Assembly (NCBI GenBank): GCA_015067565.1 | Contig: SVMF01000006.1 | Span: 44,906 to 108,905 of the forward strand | Length of the DNA stretch: 64,000 nucleotides | Direction: 5' to 3' | Origin: Oscillospiraceae bacterium | Lineage (GTDB): Bacteria; Bacillota; Clostridia; Oscillospirales; Oscillospiraceae | Shown here: positions 37,416 to 46,180 of the stretch, piece by piece | Layout of the letters: the number at the start of each line of letters is the position of its first letter | How positions within the stretch are numbered: the stretch's first letter is position 1 | Translations under genes and position numbers: made by a program | Notes under the pieces: model-generated | Seen by the model: the letters and a program-made list of their open reading frames with translations, nothing else | What the model was told of the DNA's origin: nothing | Database searches by the model: none

Positions 37416-38123
37416 ATGTTTTGTTCCAAATGTGGTGCTTCCAATCCCAATGGTGCAATCTTCTGCTCCCGTTGCGGTGAGCGTCTTGCAATCGCGCAGT
37501 CGACCGTAGCCCCCAAAGAACCCGCAGCTCCCGAAGCTCCTGTCGAGCCGCAGTTCATGCCAATCATGGGTCAGATCATGCCGCCTGAGGCAGGCTCAAT
37601 GACGGAATACTTCGTCCCACAGCCGAAAAAGAAGAACAAGGCACTTCCCTTTATCATCGCAGGTGTGGCCATGGCTGTGATTGCAGTCGTTTTGATCCTG
37701 ATCCTCGGCGGCAGCGGCTACTCCGATCCGGAAGAGTTGGCCTTGGACTTTGCAGAGGCAATCACGGAATTTGATGTAAGCGACTTAGAAGACACCATGC
37801 ATCCGGATATTCTCGACACAGAAGAATGGTATGATATCCGACAGATGATAGATTCCGAGCGTAAGCGCAGTATATACGACGACTATGAGACGGAGAATTT
37901 CAGAATCGTTGATGTGTATGATGAATACGACCGCTATGACCTCAGAGAGATGGAGGACGTTTTTGAGTCAGATTACGACATGGTTGTGCACATCGAGGAG
38001 GCCATAAGGTATCAGATTCGCTATGAACGCCATCTCAACGGCAGAATTTCTGATGAGAACGGTAGGGTCACGGTTGTGAAGATCGACGGTCGCTGGTACG
38101 CCCATCCGGAATCTGTGCGCTAA
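37416..38123 (+). CDS. Zinc-ribbon membrane protein
   Basis: 235 residues. The N-terminal zinc ribbon has two CxxC pairs (MFCSKCGASNPNGAIFCSRC), followed by a Pro/Ala-rich linker, one transmembrane helix (about 76-96) and an acidic extracytoplasmic domain (about 100-235) with many Asp/Glu/Tyr residues. AAGGAGG precedes the ATG. Similar ribbon-helix-domain proteins are frequent in Clostridia, usually without known function. It is the last gene of the 35.3-38.1 kb unit, with a terminator after it. Confidence 0.85.
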   Translation: MFCSKCGASNPNGAIFCSRCGERLAIAQSTVAPKEPAAPEAPVEPQFMPIMGQIMPPEAGSMTEYFVPQPKKKNKALPFIIAGVAMAVIAVVLILILGGSGYSDPEELALDFAEAITEFDVSDLEDTMHPDILDTEEWYDIRQMIDSERKRSIYDDYETENFRIVDVYDEYDRYDLREMEDVFESDYDMVVHIEEAIRYQIRYERHLNGRISDENGRVTVVKIDGRWYAHPESVR

Positions 38124-38190
38124 GAATGTAACAACATCCTGCTTGCGGGTTTGTATTGTTTTTCATCAACTCAATTCTACCGCAAATAGA

Positions 38191-38233
38191 CACATCAGCC
38201 AACCCCTTTCGGGGTCAGCTGATGTGTTTTTTT
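38191..38233 (+). terminator. Terminator after the zinc-ribbon gene
   Basis: Nested hairpins: ACATCAGC / GCTGATGT outside and AACCCC / GGGGT inside, followed by a run of T. Confidence 0.82.
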
Positions 38234-38275
38234 ACTCCACGCATTTTGTAACGCGCCCTTGACTTAAAGTTGAGA

Positions 38276-39196
38276 TCACTGGAATTGCGCGGCCTCCAGA
38301 CAGACATCGACATAGTAGGTGTTGCCGTCGCGGTAGAAGTAGATCCGCACGGCCTGCCCTGCGCTGTAATGCCGCAGCGCCTGCATATAGTCAGACAAAT
38401 CCGTCAGCAGTGTGCGCTCGATCTGCACCAGCACATCTCCTGCTCGCAAACCTGCGCGGTAGGCATTGCTCGAGGTGAGCAAGCGGTTGACGATCACACC
38501 CTGCGGCAACTGCCAATAAATGCGGTATGGCTCGGGGATCTCGCCCACCTCCACACCGAGGCTGGCACCGTGGGCACTGCTCTGCAAAATAGCGTCGAGG
38601 CTCTGCTGCGCGTGCAGCCGCTCGTCTGCATCGATATCCGAAGGGGTCAGGCCCTCTCGGTCGACCTTTAAGATCGCCATATCGCTCGATGCGTCGATGC
38701 CCACGAAGGCAGCGACACAGCTCGTACCGTCGGGAAGGGTCACAAACAGCTCAGAGGCATTGTCCAGAATGTCGGATTTTGTCAGAAGATACCCGTCCTC
38801 CGTCAGGATCATTGCCGTTGCGCAGATCAGACCACGGCTTGACTGCGCCGTGACAACCGCGGTTCCATCGGCATAGCGGTCATAGATCCCCTTCAGGGAC
38901 GGATCCTTCCACGCATCCCCGGTAGTCTGCGGCTGCAGCAGCAGCGTATCATCGGGGGCAAAGAGCTGCTCATCGTCCGGCTCCTGCCGGGTTTGTGTGC
39001 GTGGTTCGGAGAACAAAAAGATTGCTACAATGGTAACGTTGATTGCCATGAGCACCGTCAGGGCGGTCAGGATCCATGGCAGCTTCGACTTTTTCGGCTG
39101 CGTCTGAATGCCGGTGCCGTAATAGTACAGATTCTGCGCCGGCTGTTCAGGGGGGAGTTCACGGTATTCCGGTTCCATCGGGGTAAAATCATCCAT
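38276..39196 (-). CDS. Membrane-anchored HtrA-like pseudoprotease with PDZ domain
   Basis: 306 residues: cytoplasmic N-terminus (about 1-38), one transmembrane helix (about 39-62), a shortened trypsin-like part and a C-terminal PDZ domain (from about 215, ending in the strand NTYYVDVCLEAAQF). The trypsin-like part has GLICATAMILTEDGYLLTKS, where the usual HtrA His (NNHVV) is replaced, and SSDMAILKVD where the Asp is kept. The GNSGGPL segment with the nucleophile Ser is absent: the chain runs from there directly into the PDZ part. The start is the ATG at 39196, six bases after GGAGGGG. Third gene of the two-component operon, so probably a non-proteolytic sensor or adaptor. Confidence 0.75.
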   Translation of the reverse strand: MDDFTPMEPEYRELPPEQPAQNLYYYGTGIQTQPKKSKLPWILTALTVLMAINVTIVAIFLFSEPRTQTRQEPDDEQLFAPDDTLLLQPQTTGDAWKDPSLKGIYDRYADGTAVVTAQSSRGLICATAMILTEDGYLLTKSDILDNASELFVTLPDGTSCVAAFVGIDASSDMAILKVDREGLTPSDIDADERLHAQQSLDAILQSSAHGASLGVEVGEIPEPYRIYWQLPQGVIVNRLLTSSNAYRAGLRAGDVLVQIERTLLTDLSDYMQALRHYSAGQAVRIYFYRDGNTYYVDVCLEAAQFQ

Positions 39197-39210
39197 TTGC
39201 ATCCCCTCCT

Positions 39211-40626
39211 TTACTTACTCAATGCGACGGAGAAGGTAAACTCCGTCTTGCCGTCACGGCTATGGACATAGATATCCTCACCGTGCGCCATGATGATCGT
39301 CTTGACAATATATAGACCCAAACCCACGCCGTCGCGATCATCTGAGCGGCTCTTGTCGGTCTTGTGGAAGCGGTCGAAGATCAGCGGCAGCTCCTCGCGT
39401 GCGATGGTTGGGCCGGTATTGCTGATGCTGACGAGGGCGCTGTCGGCGCGTTTTTTGACGCTGATACCGAGGATGCCGTTTTCGTCGATGAATTTGACGG
39501 CGTTGTCGAGCAGGTTGTAAAGCACCTGTGTGATGGAATCCGGCTCTGCGTTTACGAGCACACCCGATTCGGGCATATCAATCTCCACGGTCAGATTTTT
39601 GCGCACAATACGCTGCTCAAAGCTCAAAAGAGCCTGCCCGGCAGCCTCGCAGATGTCAAAATTCTTTCTCTGCTGTGGAGCAATGCCCTGATCTCTCAGA
39701 CGGCTGGCATCGAGCATACTGCGCACCATCCGCGAGAGCCTGCGCGCCTCACCGGCAACGAGCCCCATATAATCCTTGTGGCGCTCAGGTGGGATCGTAC
39801 CGTCGAGCATTCCGTCCAGATAGCCTGCGATGGTGGTCATGGGTGTTTTCAGCTCATGCGAGACATTTGCGACGAATTCCTTGCGTACCGTCTCGGAATT
39901 CTGCAGAGCAAGGGCCATGTTGTTGAAGGCAACCGACAGCTCCTCGAGCTCCTCGACACGGTTGCCCGTCGGGACACGCACCTCCAGATTGCCGTGGGCG
40001 ATCTGCCTTGCGGCAGCAGCCAGAATGCGCAGGGGTTTTGCCTCTCTTCGGGTCAGAAGCGGCGCAAGGAGCAGCATCAGCACGATGACGAGGACAGCCG
40101 TCAGAAAGAAAATGCGCAGCGGCCCGCTCATCAATCTCGAGACGGTCGACTCCTGCATCGAAACCACCACAATGCACACAAGCTGACCGTAGTCGTCCTG
40201 CACCCGATAAGCCACGGCGGGGCGCTCTTCTTCGTAGATCGCATCCACACGGCATTTGACGGGGCTGCTTGCCTGCAAAAGTGGGCTCAGCTCCTTTTGG
40301 GGCAGCATTTTTCCGATATGGCCGCAATCCTGCAGCTCGGTGGCACAAAGCTGCACCTCCCCCGTGAGGGAACAGATGAGAATGTCCTTTTCCGAGGCGG
40401 TTGCTGCCACGGACAGATTGGTACGGAAATTCCAATCGTAGAGGTAGCTGTCGCGGTAGGCCGAGGCCAGCGTGCCGACGCTCAAAGCGGTGCTTTGCAG
40501 TGTTTTTTCCTGTTCCCTTTCAAAGTAGCGGTCAAACAGCAGCCAGAACGAAACACCGATCAGAAGCGTGGCGGCCAAAAGCAGGCACAGCATCAGGGTC
40601 AGCTGTCGGCGAAAGGTCGTTTTCAT
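39211..40626 (-). CDS. Sensor histidine kinase
   Basis: 471 residues: transmembrane helices at about 11-32 and 171-193 flanking an extracytoplasmic sensor of about 135 residues; a HAMP linker (LLTRREAKPLRILAAAARQI); H-box SHELKTPMTTIAGY; N-box QVLYNLLDNAVKF; and the G-boxes DGVGLGLYIVKTI. A complete class I kinase. Its ATG overlaps the response-regulator stop (ATGA). Probably senses an envelope signal. The PDZ pseudoprotease follows 14 bases after its stop. Confidence 0.95.
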   Translation of the reverse strand: MKTTFRRQLTLMLCLLLAATLLIGVSFWLLFDRYFEREQEKTLQSTALSVGTLASAYRDSYLYDWNFRTNLSVAATASEKDILICSLTGEVQLCATELQDCGHIGKMLPQKELSPLLQASSPVKCRVDAIYEEERPAVAYRVQDDYGQLVCIVVVSMQESTVSRLMSGPLRIFFLTAVLVIVLMLLLAPLLTRREAKPLRILAAAARQIAHGNLEVRVPTGNRVEELEELSVAFNNMALALQNSETVRKEFVANVSHELKTPMTTIAGYLDGMLDGTIPPERHKDYMGLVAGEARRLSRMVRSMLDASRLRDQGIAPQQRKNFDICEAAGQALLSFEQRIVRKNLTVEIDMPESGVLVNAEPDSITQVLYNLLDNAVKFIDENGILGISVKKRADSALVSISNTGPTIAREELPLIFDRFHKTDKSRSDDRDGVGLGLYIVKTIIMAHGEDIYVHSRDGKTEFTFSVALSK

Positions 40627-41309
40627 GCCTTGACCTCGAACTTATAGCCGACCGACCAGACCGTTTTCAGCTCCCACTGCTCCGAGGTTCCCTCGAGCTT
40701 TTCACGCAGGCGCTTGACATGCACATCCACGGTGCGGGTGTCACCGAAATAGTCAAAGCCCCAGACTTCGTCCAATAGCTGATTTCTCGTATATACGCGG
40801 TTTGGTGAAGAGGCCAGATGGAACAAAAGCTCCATTTCCTTCGGCGGTGTAGGTACTTTTTTGCCATCGACCGTCAGCTCAAAGGCATCCATATCAATGA
40901 TCAACCGATCAAACTCCAGCCGGCGGGTGGTCTTCTCAAGGCTCAAGCCGCTGCGGCGCAAAACCGCTTCGATGCGTGCCAGCACTTCCCGCATTTCAAA
41001 GGGTTTGGTGATGTAGTCGTCTGCACCCTGCTTCAGGCCGGAGACCTTGTCCTCGGTCTCGCCCTTGGCCGTGAGCATGATGATCGGCACACCGGAATCC
41101 TGACGGATCGTGCGACAAACGCCCCATCCGTCCATCCCCGGGAGCATGACATCCAGCAGAACGAGGTTCGGTTTGAGTTCACGGAAGGCCTCAAGTCCCT
41201 TCAAACCGTCGTGAACCATATGTGCTTCATAGCCTTCTTTTACCAAATACAGCCGCAGAAGATCGGCAATATTGCGGTCGTCTTCAATGATCAAAATGCA
41301 CGGTGTCAT
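40623..41309 (-). CDS. OmpR/PhoB-family response regulator
   Basis: 228 residues. The receiver domain has CILIIEDDRN, VLLDVMLPGMDGW (phospho-Asp) and ITKPFEMREVL. The winged-helix domain ends VWGFDYFGDTRTVDVHVKRL. The ATG at 41309 is set by AGGAG. A -10 box TATAAT occurs on the minus strand at 41334-41339. First gene of the operon RR-HK-PDZ protein. Confidence 0.95.
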   Translation of the reverse strand: MTPCILIIEDDRNIADLLRLYLVKEGYEAHMVHDGLKGLEAFRELKPNLVLLDVMLPGMDGWGVCRTIRQDSGVPIIMLTAKGETEDKVSGLKQGADDYITKPFEMREVLARIEAVLRRSGLSLEKTTRRLEFDRLIIDMDAFELTVDGKKVPTPPKEMELLFHLASSPNRVYTRNQLLDEVWGFDYFGDTRTVDVHVKRLREKLEGTSEQWELKTVWSVGYKFEVKA

Positions 41310-41389
41310 ACGAACACTCCTTTCTCTGCTAACATTATAACCGAAAAAAACGATTTTGGGTGAACAAATTATGAATAGCGGTTTTTTTC

Positions 41390-41418
41390 TTGCATTCCAA
41401 CGGGGGCTATGATAAGAT
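41390..41418 (+). promoter_or_regulatory. Promoter of the metF-greA operon
   Basis: TTGCAT and TAAGAT with a 17-base spacer, about 40 bases upstream of metF. No SAM or cobalamin riboswitch fold is visible in the short intergenic space. Confidence 0.55.
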
Positions 41419-41455
41419 AAAGTTGAGATGATAGACATTTGCGGAGGTAGAAAAT

Positions 41456-42376
41456 ATGCGTGTTACAGAGATATTTCCGAGGCGCAAAACCCTGTCTTTG
41501 GAGCTGTTTCCACCCAAGAGCGAGCTTGGAATGCAGAAGCTTGATCAGGAGCTGGAACGCCTGTATGCCCTTGAACCGGACTATATTTCCTGCACCTACG
41601 GCGCAGGCGGCAAGGGTCTTGGCAAGCATATGGAGCTGCTGTGTCGCCTGAGCAGCGACGCAAAGACCATCCCGATGACGCATTTTACCTGCATCGGCAG
41701 CGGCAAGGAGTACATCCGCCATCAGCTGCAGAGCTATCTGGACATTGGTGTGGATCACATCCTCGCCCTTCGGGGCGATCTTCCCAACGGCTGGAGCGGT
41801 ACGAGAGGCGACCTGCAGTATGCAAGTGAGCTGGTCAGCTTCATCCGTGAGGCATTCGGCGATCGATTCACCATCGCCGTGGCAGGCTCGCCCGAGGGGC
41901 ATATCGAGTGCAAATCCATCGAATCGGACATCGAGTTTTTGAAGCATAAGCAGGACTGCGGTGCAGACTTCATCCTTACGCAGCTGTGCTGGGATATGGA
42001 GCAGTTTGAACGCTGGCTGGAGAAAATCCGTGCCGCAGGGATTACCATGCCCGTCGATGTCGGCATCATGCCGATTCTGGATCAGGCGGCCACGATCAAT
42101 ATGGCGCTGTCAAGAAATGCCTGCGTGCTGCCTCGTAAGCTTTGTGAGTTGATCACGAGGCATTGGATCTTCCCGAATCCGTTCGACAAGAATCCTTATG
42201 ACGAAGAGGCTGAGACTAAAAAACTCTCCTTCCGCAAGGCAGGAATCGAATACACCATCGAGCAGATTGAGCAGTTCAAGAAGATGGATGTCAGTGGCTT
42301 CCATCTGTATGCGCTCAACCGCTATGACGATGTGGCCTATATCGCACAGCAGGCAGGTTTGCTGGAAAGGAACTGA
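41456..42376 (+). CDS. metF: Methylenetetrahydrofolate reductase
   Basis: 306-residue flavin enzyme reducing methylene-THF to methyl-THF, here probably feeding the methyl branch of the Wood-Ljungdahl pathway. SLELFPPKSELGMQKL near the N-terminus, SCTYGAGGKG, LALRGDLPNGW and the C-terminal GFHLYALNRYD are typical MetF signatures. AGGAGG-type site (CGGAGG) before ATG. It is followed at 7 bases by acsD and then acsCE, which argues for C1 metabolism rather than methionine synthesis alone. The zinc partner MetV is not seen in the window. Confidence 0.95.
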   Translation: MRVTEIFPRRKTLSLELFPPKSELGMQKLDQELERLYALEPDYISCTYGAGGKGLGKHMELLCRLSSDAKTIPMTHFTCIGSGKEYIRHQLQSYLDIGVDHILALRGDLPNGWSGTRGDLQYASELVSFIREAFGDRFTIAVAGSPEGHIECKSIESDIEFLKHKQDCGADFILTQLCWDMEQFERWLEKIRAAGITMPVDVGIMPILDQAATINMALSRNACVLPRKLCELITRHWIFPNPFDKNPYDEEAETKKLSFRKAGIEYTIEQIEQFKKMDVSGFHLYALNRYDDVAYIAQQAGLLERN

Positions 42377-42383
42377 AACCCAT

Positions 42384-43277
42384 ATGAATCAGAAGATCAC
42401 CACCGTCGTATTGGGCACAGGAGAAACGGCCGTCACGCTCGGCGGAGCATCCGCGCTGCCCTTTTATGACTTTGATATACCCGCAGAAAACCCACCGGCA
42501 ATCGGCATCGAAATCCCGGACAGGTTCGACGCGCCGCAGCAGGGCCTCAGAGCCTTCTTTGACGGCTGCACAACCCCTGCGCAGATGGCAAAAAGAGCCG
42601 AAACACTCCCTGAAGTAAGCTTTGTGTGTCTACACCTGAAACGTGCAGACCCGAACGGTGAAAATACCTCGGTCGAGGACTGCATCGCCCTTGTGCGCTC
42701 GGTCTGCGAGGCAACGCGCCTGCCTGTGGTTGTCATGGGTTGCCGGCATCTGAAGAAGGATGCTGCGCTGTTTGCAGGCCTTTCCGAGCTGAAAAAAAAC
42801 ATTCTCTTCCTCTCTGCCCGTGAAGAAAATTACGGAGATTTTTGCCGCAGCGATTGTCTGGTCGGCGCAGAATCCTCCGTGGATATCAATCTGGCAAAGC
42901 AGCTCAATGTCATGCTTCTGCAGGGCGGTGTCAAGGCAGAACACATCGTCATGAACGCAGGCTCGGCCGCCGTCGGCTATGGCTTTGAATATCTGACCTC
43001 CACGCTCGAGCGCATCCGCCTGGCTGCGCTGCAGCAGGGAGATGAGCAGCTTCAGATGCCCATCATCACCCCGGTGTTTGCAGATGTCTGGGAGGTCAAG
43101 GAGTCGACCGCTGAGGATATGCCCGAGTGGGGAGACAGCGAGGAACGGGGCATCCACATGGAGATCGCCACTGCAGCAGCCTGTCTCGCCTCGGGTTCGG
43201 ATGCCGTGATCCTGCGCCATCCGAAGGCCATCGAGGCCGTGGGCAGCATGATTTGGGCACTAAGGCAGGAGGGATAA
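42384..43277 (+). CDS. acsD: Corrinoid iron-sulphur protein small subunit (ACS delta)
   Basis: 298-residue TIM-barrel subunit of the CFeSP that carries a methyl group on cobalamin to acetyl-CoA synthase. MNQKITTVVLGTGETAVTLGG is followed by LPFYDFD and PPAIGIEI, as in the delta subunit family, and GSDAVILRHPKAIEAV at the end. The length is on the short side (usually about 310). The start is chosen at 42384; the GGAAAGG site is rather distant. The large subunit is encoded immediately downstream. CODH and ACS catalytic genes are not in the window. Confidence 0.85.
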   Translation: MNQKITTVVLGTGETAVTLGGASALPFYDFDIPAENPPAIGIEIPDRFDAPQQGLRAFFDGCTTPAQMAKRAETLPEVSFVCLHLKRADPNGENTSVEDCIALVRSVCEATRLPVVVMGCRHLKKDAALFAGLSELKKNILFLSAREENYGDFCRSDCLVGAESSVDINLAKQLNVMLLQGGVKAEHIVMNAGSAAVGYGFEYLTSTLERIRLAALQQGDEQLQMPIITPVFADVWEVKESTAEDMPEWGDSEERGIHMEIATAAACLASGSDAVILRHPKAIEAVGSMIWALRQEG

Positions 43278-43278
43278 G

Positions 43279-45495
43279 ATGGCACTGAAGGGTTTGGATA
43301 TTTTTAAGCTTTCCCCAAAGAAGAACTGCAGGGAGTGCGGCTGCCCGACGTGTATGTCCTTCTGCATGAAGCTGGCGCAGGGCGCAGCTGAGCTGTCTCA
43401 GTGTCCGTATTTTTCGCCCGAGGCCGTTGCCAGGCTGACTGAGGCCAACGAGCCTGCCATGAAGACCATCCGGCTTGCGGGACACGCGCTCGGCGGCGAA
43501 ACGGTACTCTTCCGCCATGAAAAGACCTTTGTCCATCGCAATCGCTTTTCTGTGTGCATCAGCACGGACATGGACGAAGCAACAGTCAAAAACAGACTTT
43601 CCGAGCTGCAGAAGATCGACTATGAGCGCATCGGAGAGCGCGAATATGTAGAATTTATCACGCTGAAATGGCGCGAGGAAAGTGCGCACAACTGGCTGAG
43701 GCTGGTCGCACTTGCAAAAGAGGCGAACAGACCTCTGATCCTCGACTGTCCCGATGTTCAGGCTGCAAAGGCAGCGCTTGAGGCAGTGGGGGCCGTAGCT
43801 GCCGTGTTGGGCGCAGATGCGGAGAATTATGCGGATTTGAGTGAGCTTTGCACGAACTTCTCCGCTGCCTTGGGCGTTCGGGGCGAGAGTCTTGCGGCCC
43901 TCGAGGACACGGTGCGAAGACTGGAGGCCTTGGGCAACAAGCATCTGCTGTTAGACATTACGGCGCAGAGCATCAAGCAGACCTTTGCCAATGCAGTCTG
44001 CGTCCGCAGGAGTGCCATCCGTGACGGCAACCGTACCCTTGGCTATCCGTCGGTGGTTGATGTCGGCTGCCTTGCAAAGACGAACGCGTACCTGCAAACG
44101 GCTCTGGCAGCTCTGTTCACCGCAAAATACGGCTCAATCGTCACGATGGAGTCCATGAGCTATGCACAGGCTCTGCCGCTTTACGGTCTGCGACAGAACC
44201 TTTTCACCGATCCGCAGAAGCCGATGAAGGTGGAACCGGGCATCTATCCCCTCAATGGTGCGACACCCGACGATCCGTGTATGCTGACGGTCGATTTTGC
44301 CCTGACTTATTATCTTGTGGCAGGAGAAATCGAGCGTTCAGGCGTTCCCATCAATCTGCTCATCGCCGATGCCTCGGGCATGAGCGTGCTGACCGCCTGG
44401 GCGGCCGGCAAGCTCTCTGCAAGCACTGTGGCAGGCTTTATTTCCGAGCACGCACCGTTTCTTCGCAGCCGCACCCTGATCCTGCCGGGTAAGGTTGCCG
44501 TGCTGCAGGAGGAGATCTGTGAAAAATTGCCTGATTGGAATGTTCTAATCGGCCCTCGTGAGGCGGTCGAGATCGTGAAATATCTGAAAAACGGAGGCCA
44601 TCTGCAGGTCTCTCGGCGACCGAAGCAGGCCGTATTTACCAAAATCAACGCACCCGAGATCGTGCACCGTGATATGGGCGTGCACTATCGGCCGCGCAAC
44701 CCCGACAGCAAGAAATTTGTCGTCATCGGCGAGCGCATCCACTGCATCAGCCCCGTGATCCGTGAGGCAATGGCAAATTACAACGCAGAGCCGATTTTAG
44801 AGCGAGCTGCCAAGCAGATCCAAGCCGGCGCGACCTATTTGGATGTCAACATCGGCCCTGCCGAAGGGAATGGGCCCGAGCTGATGCGCTGGGCGGTGCG
44901 TCTGCTGCAGGAGAATTTTGACAATGTACCGCTGGCGCTCGACACCACCAATCAAAAGGCGATCGAGGCAGGTCTGCAGGTTTATAACCGCACGAACGGT
45001 AAGCCGATCATCAATTCTGCGGATGCCGGTGCGAGAATTTCGAACATCGACCTTGCAGCGGCCAACGATGCCATCGTCATCGCCCTATGCTCAGCCGACG
45101 GCATTGCACGCGACAACGACGAGAGGCTGCACCACTGCCATACCATGTTAGATCGTGGTCTTGCCCTGGGAATGCAGCCGGAGGATCTGTGGTTCGACCC
45201 ACTGTTCCTGGTCGTCAAGGGGATGCAGGACAAGCAGCTTGAGGTGTTGGAGGCGATCCGTCTGTTCGCTTCGGAGGGCCTGAAATCCACGGGCGGCCTG
45301 AGCAATGCCTCCAATGGGGCGCCAAAGGCTGCACGGGCCGTGCTGGATTCAACCCTTCTCGCCATGGCGATGATGCAGGGTCTGACCTCTGCCATTGTCA
45401 ATCCCAATGACACACGCCTGATGGAAACCATCAAGGCCTGCGATGTTTTTAAGAACCATACCCTCTATTCTGACAGTTTTTTGGAGGTTCTTTGA
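43279..45495 (+). CDS. AcsC-AcsE fusion: CFeSP large subunit with methyltransferase domain
   Basis: 738 residues in one frame. Residues 1 to about 455 are the gamma subunit of the CFeSP: the [4Fe-4S] motif CRECGCPTCMSFCMKLAQG, then a TIM barrel and a cobalamin-binding region with GMSVLTAWAAGKLS. From about residue 475 the chain is methyltetrahydrofolate:CFeSP methyltransferase: VVIGERIHCISPVI, YLDVNIGPAEG, LALDTTNQKAIEAGL, LWFDPLFLVV, GLSNASNGAPKA and YSDSFLEVL at the end. In Moorella these are separate proteins (AcsC, AcsE). The frame is unbroken through the junction and the ribosome site AGGAGG is strong. The fusion would hold methyl donor and acceptor together. Confidence 0.88.
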   Translation: MALKGLDIFKLSPKKNCRECGCPTCMSFCMKLAQGAAELSQCPYFSPEAVARLTEANEPAMKTIRLAGHALGGETVLFRHEKTFVHRNRFSVCISTDMDEATVKNRLSELQKIDYERIGEREYVEFITLKWREESAHNWLRLVALAKEANRPLILDCPDVQAAKAALEAVGAVAAVLGADAENYADLSELCTNFSAALGVRGESLAALEDTVRRLEALGNKHLLLDITAQSIKQTFANAVCVRRSAIRDGNRTLGYPSVVDVGCLAKTNAYLQTALAALFTAKYGSIVTMESMSYAQALPLYGLRQNLFTDPQKPMKVEPGIYPLNGATPDDPCMLTVDFALTYYLVAGEIERSGVPINLLIADASGMSVLTAWAAGKLSASTVAGFISEHAPFLRSRTLILPGKVAVLQEEICEKLPDWNVLIGPREAVEIVKYLKNGGHLQVSRRPKQAVFTKINAPEIVHRDMGVHYRPRNPDSKKFVVIGERIHCISPVIREAMANYNAEPILERAAKQIQAGATYLDVNIGPAEGNGPELMRWAVRLLQENFDNVPLALDTTNQKAIEAGLQVYNRTNGKPIINSADAGARISNIDLAAANDAIVIALCSADGIARDNDERLHHCHTMLDRGLALGMQPEDLWFDPLFLVVKGMQDKQLEVLEAIRLFASEGLKSTGGLSNASNGAPKAARAVLDSTLLAMAMMQGLTSAIVNPNDTRLMETIKACDVFKNHTLYSDSFLEVL

Positions 45496-46169
45496 TGAAG
45501 AAAAAGTTTTCGACCGAGCTTGCCTATATCCTCGGTCTTGTATGTCTGGCCATCGGCGCTTCGCTGATGATCAAGGCGGATTTTGGCCTGACGATGATCG
45601 TTGCACCGGCCTTTGTTCTGCAAACCAAGCTCCACGCAATTGCGCCGTGGCTTAGCCTTGGTATGATGGAATATCTCTGGCAGGGTGTACTGCTGCTGGC
45701 CACGATGCTCATTGTTCGTCGTGCCCGTTTGAGCTATCTTTTCTCGTTTGTCACGGCTGTCATTTTCGGCTATATGCTCGACGGCTGCCTTGCCCTGACG
45801 GGGGATCTGCCCTCGATGCTTGCCCTTCGATTTGTCTATTATATCTTCGGTGTGCTGATCTGCTCGCTGGGTGTGAGCTTCATCTTCCGCACCTACATAT
45901 CGCCCGAGGTGCATGAGCTTCTGGTCAAGGAGATTTCCTCGAAATTCTCCCTGCAGTCGCATCGGGTCAAAATGGGTTATGATATATTTTGCACCGTGAC
46001 GGCCGTCGCCTTGTCCCTGATCTTCTTTGCAGAGCTTGTCGGCATTGGCTGGGGCACGGTTGTTTGTGCTTTGATCAACGGCTTCCTGATCGGCCAATTC
46101 TCCAGGCTTTTCGACAAAAAGCTGGAATTTGTCGATGTACTGCCGCTGCGCCGCCTGTTTGAGAGGTGA
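45495..46169 (+). CDS. YczE/YitT-type membrane protein
   Basis: 224 residues with five hydrophobic helices. Start MKKKFSTELAYILGLVCLA, then GASLMIKADFGLTMI with the small-residue/DFG pattern of the YczE/YyaS/DUF6198 proteins, and a C-terminus GWGTVVCALINGFLIGQFS. The ATG overlaps the acsCE stop (TGATG) with GGAGG seven bases upstream. Function unknown; membership of the operon suggests a link to the C1 pathway or simple co-transcription. Confidence 0.82.
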   Translation: MKKKFSTELAYILGLVCLAIGASLMIKADFGLTMIVAPAFVLQTKLHAIAPWLSLGMMEYLWQGVLLLATMLIVRRARLSYLFSFVTAVIFGYMLDGCLALTGDLPSMLALRFVYYIFGVLICSLGVSFIFRTYISPEVHELLVKEISSKFSLQSHRVKMGYDIFCTVTAVALSLIFFAELVGIGWGTVVCALINGFLIGQFSRLFDKKLEFVDVLPLRRLFER

Positions 46170-46180
46170 AGGAAGTACCG

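Noticed and set aside
41310..41455. SAM or cobalamin riboswitch upstream of metF
   Set aside because: The space is only 146 bases and is used by two divergent promoters; no characteristic conserved blocks are present.
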